Assembly (NCBI RefSeq): GCF_900156825.1
Contig: NZ_FTOV01000008.1
Coordinates: forward strand, 62,001-126,000
Length of the DNA stretch: 64,000 nucleotides
Source: Chryseobacterium gambrini
GTDB taxonomy: Bacteria > Bacteroidota > Bacteroidia > Flavobacteriales > Weeksellaceae
Reading direction: 5' to 3'
In this document: positions 63,841 through 64,000 of the stretch, in pieces
How positions within the stretch are numbered: the stretch's first letter is position 1
Layout: the number at the start of each line of letters is the position of its first letter
Notes under the pieces: model-generated
What the model was told of the DNA's origin: nothing
The model's database searches: none
What the model saw: the letters and a program-made list of their open reading frames with translations, nothing else
Made by a program: the position numbers and the translations under genes

Positions 63841-64000
63841 ATGAAAAAAATATTTTACTTTTTTAAGTTCGTTTCGGTTGTATCTTTTATAGCCTTTGTT
63901 TCTTGTGAAAAGTTTATTGAAATCGATAATCCTATTGATCAGTTAACTACTGATGAGGTATTTTCTGATTCAAGTACAGTAGAATCAGCTATCTTGGGTT
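63841..64000 (+). CDS. SusD/RagB lipoprotein, 5' end only
   Basis: The first 53 codons are inside the window. A lipoprotein signal (FIAFVSC near residue 22) and TTDEVFSDSSTVESAILG match the start of SusD proteins. It follows susC by 9 nt and is cut by the right edge. Confidence 0.88.
   Translation, partial: MKKIFYFFKFVSVVSFIAFVSCEKFIEIDNPIDQLTTDEVFSDSSTVESAILG

Overview
The window reads as Bacteroidota DNA, most likely from a Sphingobacterium- or Pedobacter-like member of the Sphingobacteriia. The grounds are AT-rich sequence, two SusC/SusD outer-membrane pairs each preceded by an ECF sigma factor and a FecR anti-sigma factor, a CTnDOT-type tra gene order, RteC, DUF1896, DUF3945/DUF4099, TraE/F/I/J/K/L/M/N/O/Q and DUF6520. 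No rRNA, tRNA, CRISPR array, integrase or intact insertion sequence was recognised. The ends of the element, including integrase and att sites, appear to lie outside the window.

Region 1 (about 1-11,570) is the regulatory and DNA-processing end of an integrative conjugative element (ICE): the tail of an unknown gene, rteC, a small HTH protein, a DUF4099/DUF3945 protein, topoisomerase III (topB), a DUF1896 protein and a 1,782-residue methylase-helicase fusion. Region 2 (11,590-17,140) is the mobilisation module: an Hc1 histone-like gene, mobC (coupling ATPase), two small orphan genes, mobB (relaxase) and mobA. A 655-bp gap follows that holds a multi-hairpin structure (likely oriT) and iteron-like repeats. 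Region 3 (17,139-29,690) is the transfer operon: traA (ParA), two tandem DUF3408 genes, a TraD-like membrane protein, an unknown gene, then traE, F, G, I, J, K, L, M, N, O and Q, closed by a strong terminator. traH and traP were not found. traG, the VirB4-like ATPase, is split inside its Walker A motif by a 53-nt insert containing a perfect 15-bp hairpin.

Region 4 (29,870-41,180) is cargo. An AraC-type regulator, a MauE-like membrane protein fused to a large extracytoplasmic domain, and a small four-cysteine DUF6520 peptide face a convergent block of sigma, FecR, SusC, SusD and an S9 peptidase. Region 5 (41,180-49,420) starts with a structured, possibly pseudoknotted element. A compact secreted toxin follows (RHS-core tail plus AHH-type nuclease) with two DUF2314 immunity-like paralogues, two transglutaminase-like proteins and several small unknown genes.

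Region 6 (49,430-57,090) is a stress-mutagenesis cassette: a LexA-like S24 repressor divergent from a Y-family polymerase and an error-prone DnaE, with a palindromic operator between them. A CHAT-protease protein converges on it. Region 7 (57,410-64,000) is a second ECF sigma / FecR / SusC / SusD locus with a PIN-like gene lying between sigma and FecR, running off the right edge within susD.

The observations I rate highest are: (a) the hairpin insert in traG, whose layout (50 nt between two glycine codons) resembles a translational bypass element; (b) the crossed inverted repeats at 41,412-41,551; (c) the minimal RHS-AHH toxin with duplicated immunity genes; (d) matching 9-bp/6-nt hairpins 57-61 nt upstream of both susC genes; (e) the MauE-DUF6520-peptidase-SusCD neighbourhood; and (f) three clamp-binding-like motifs in the methylase-helicase linker.
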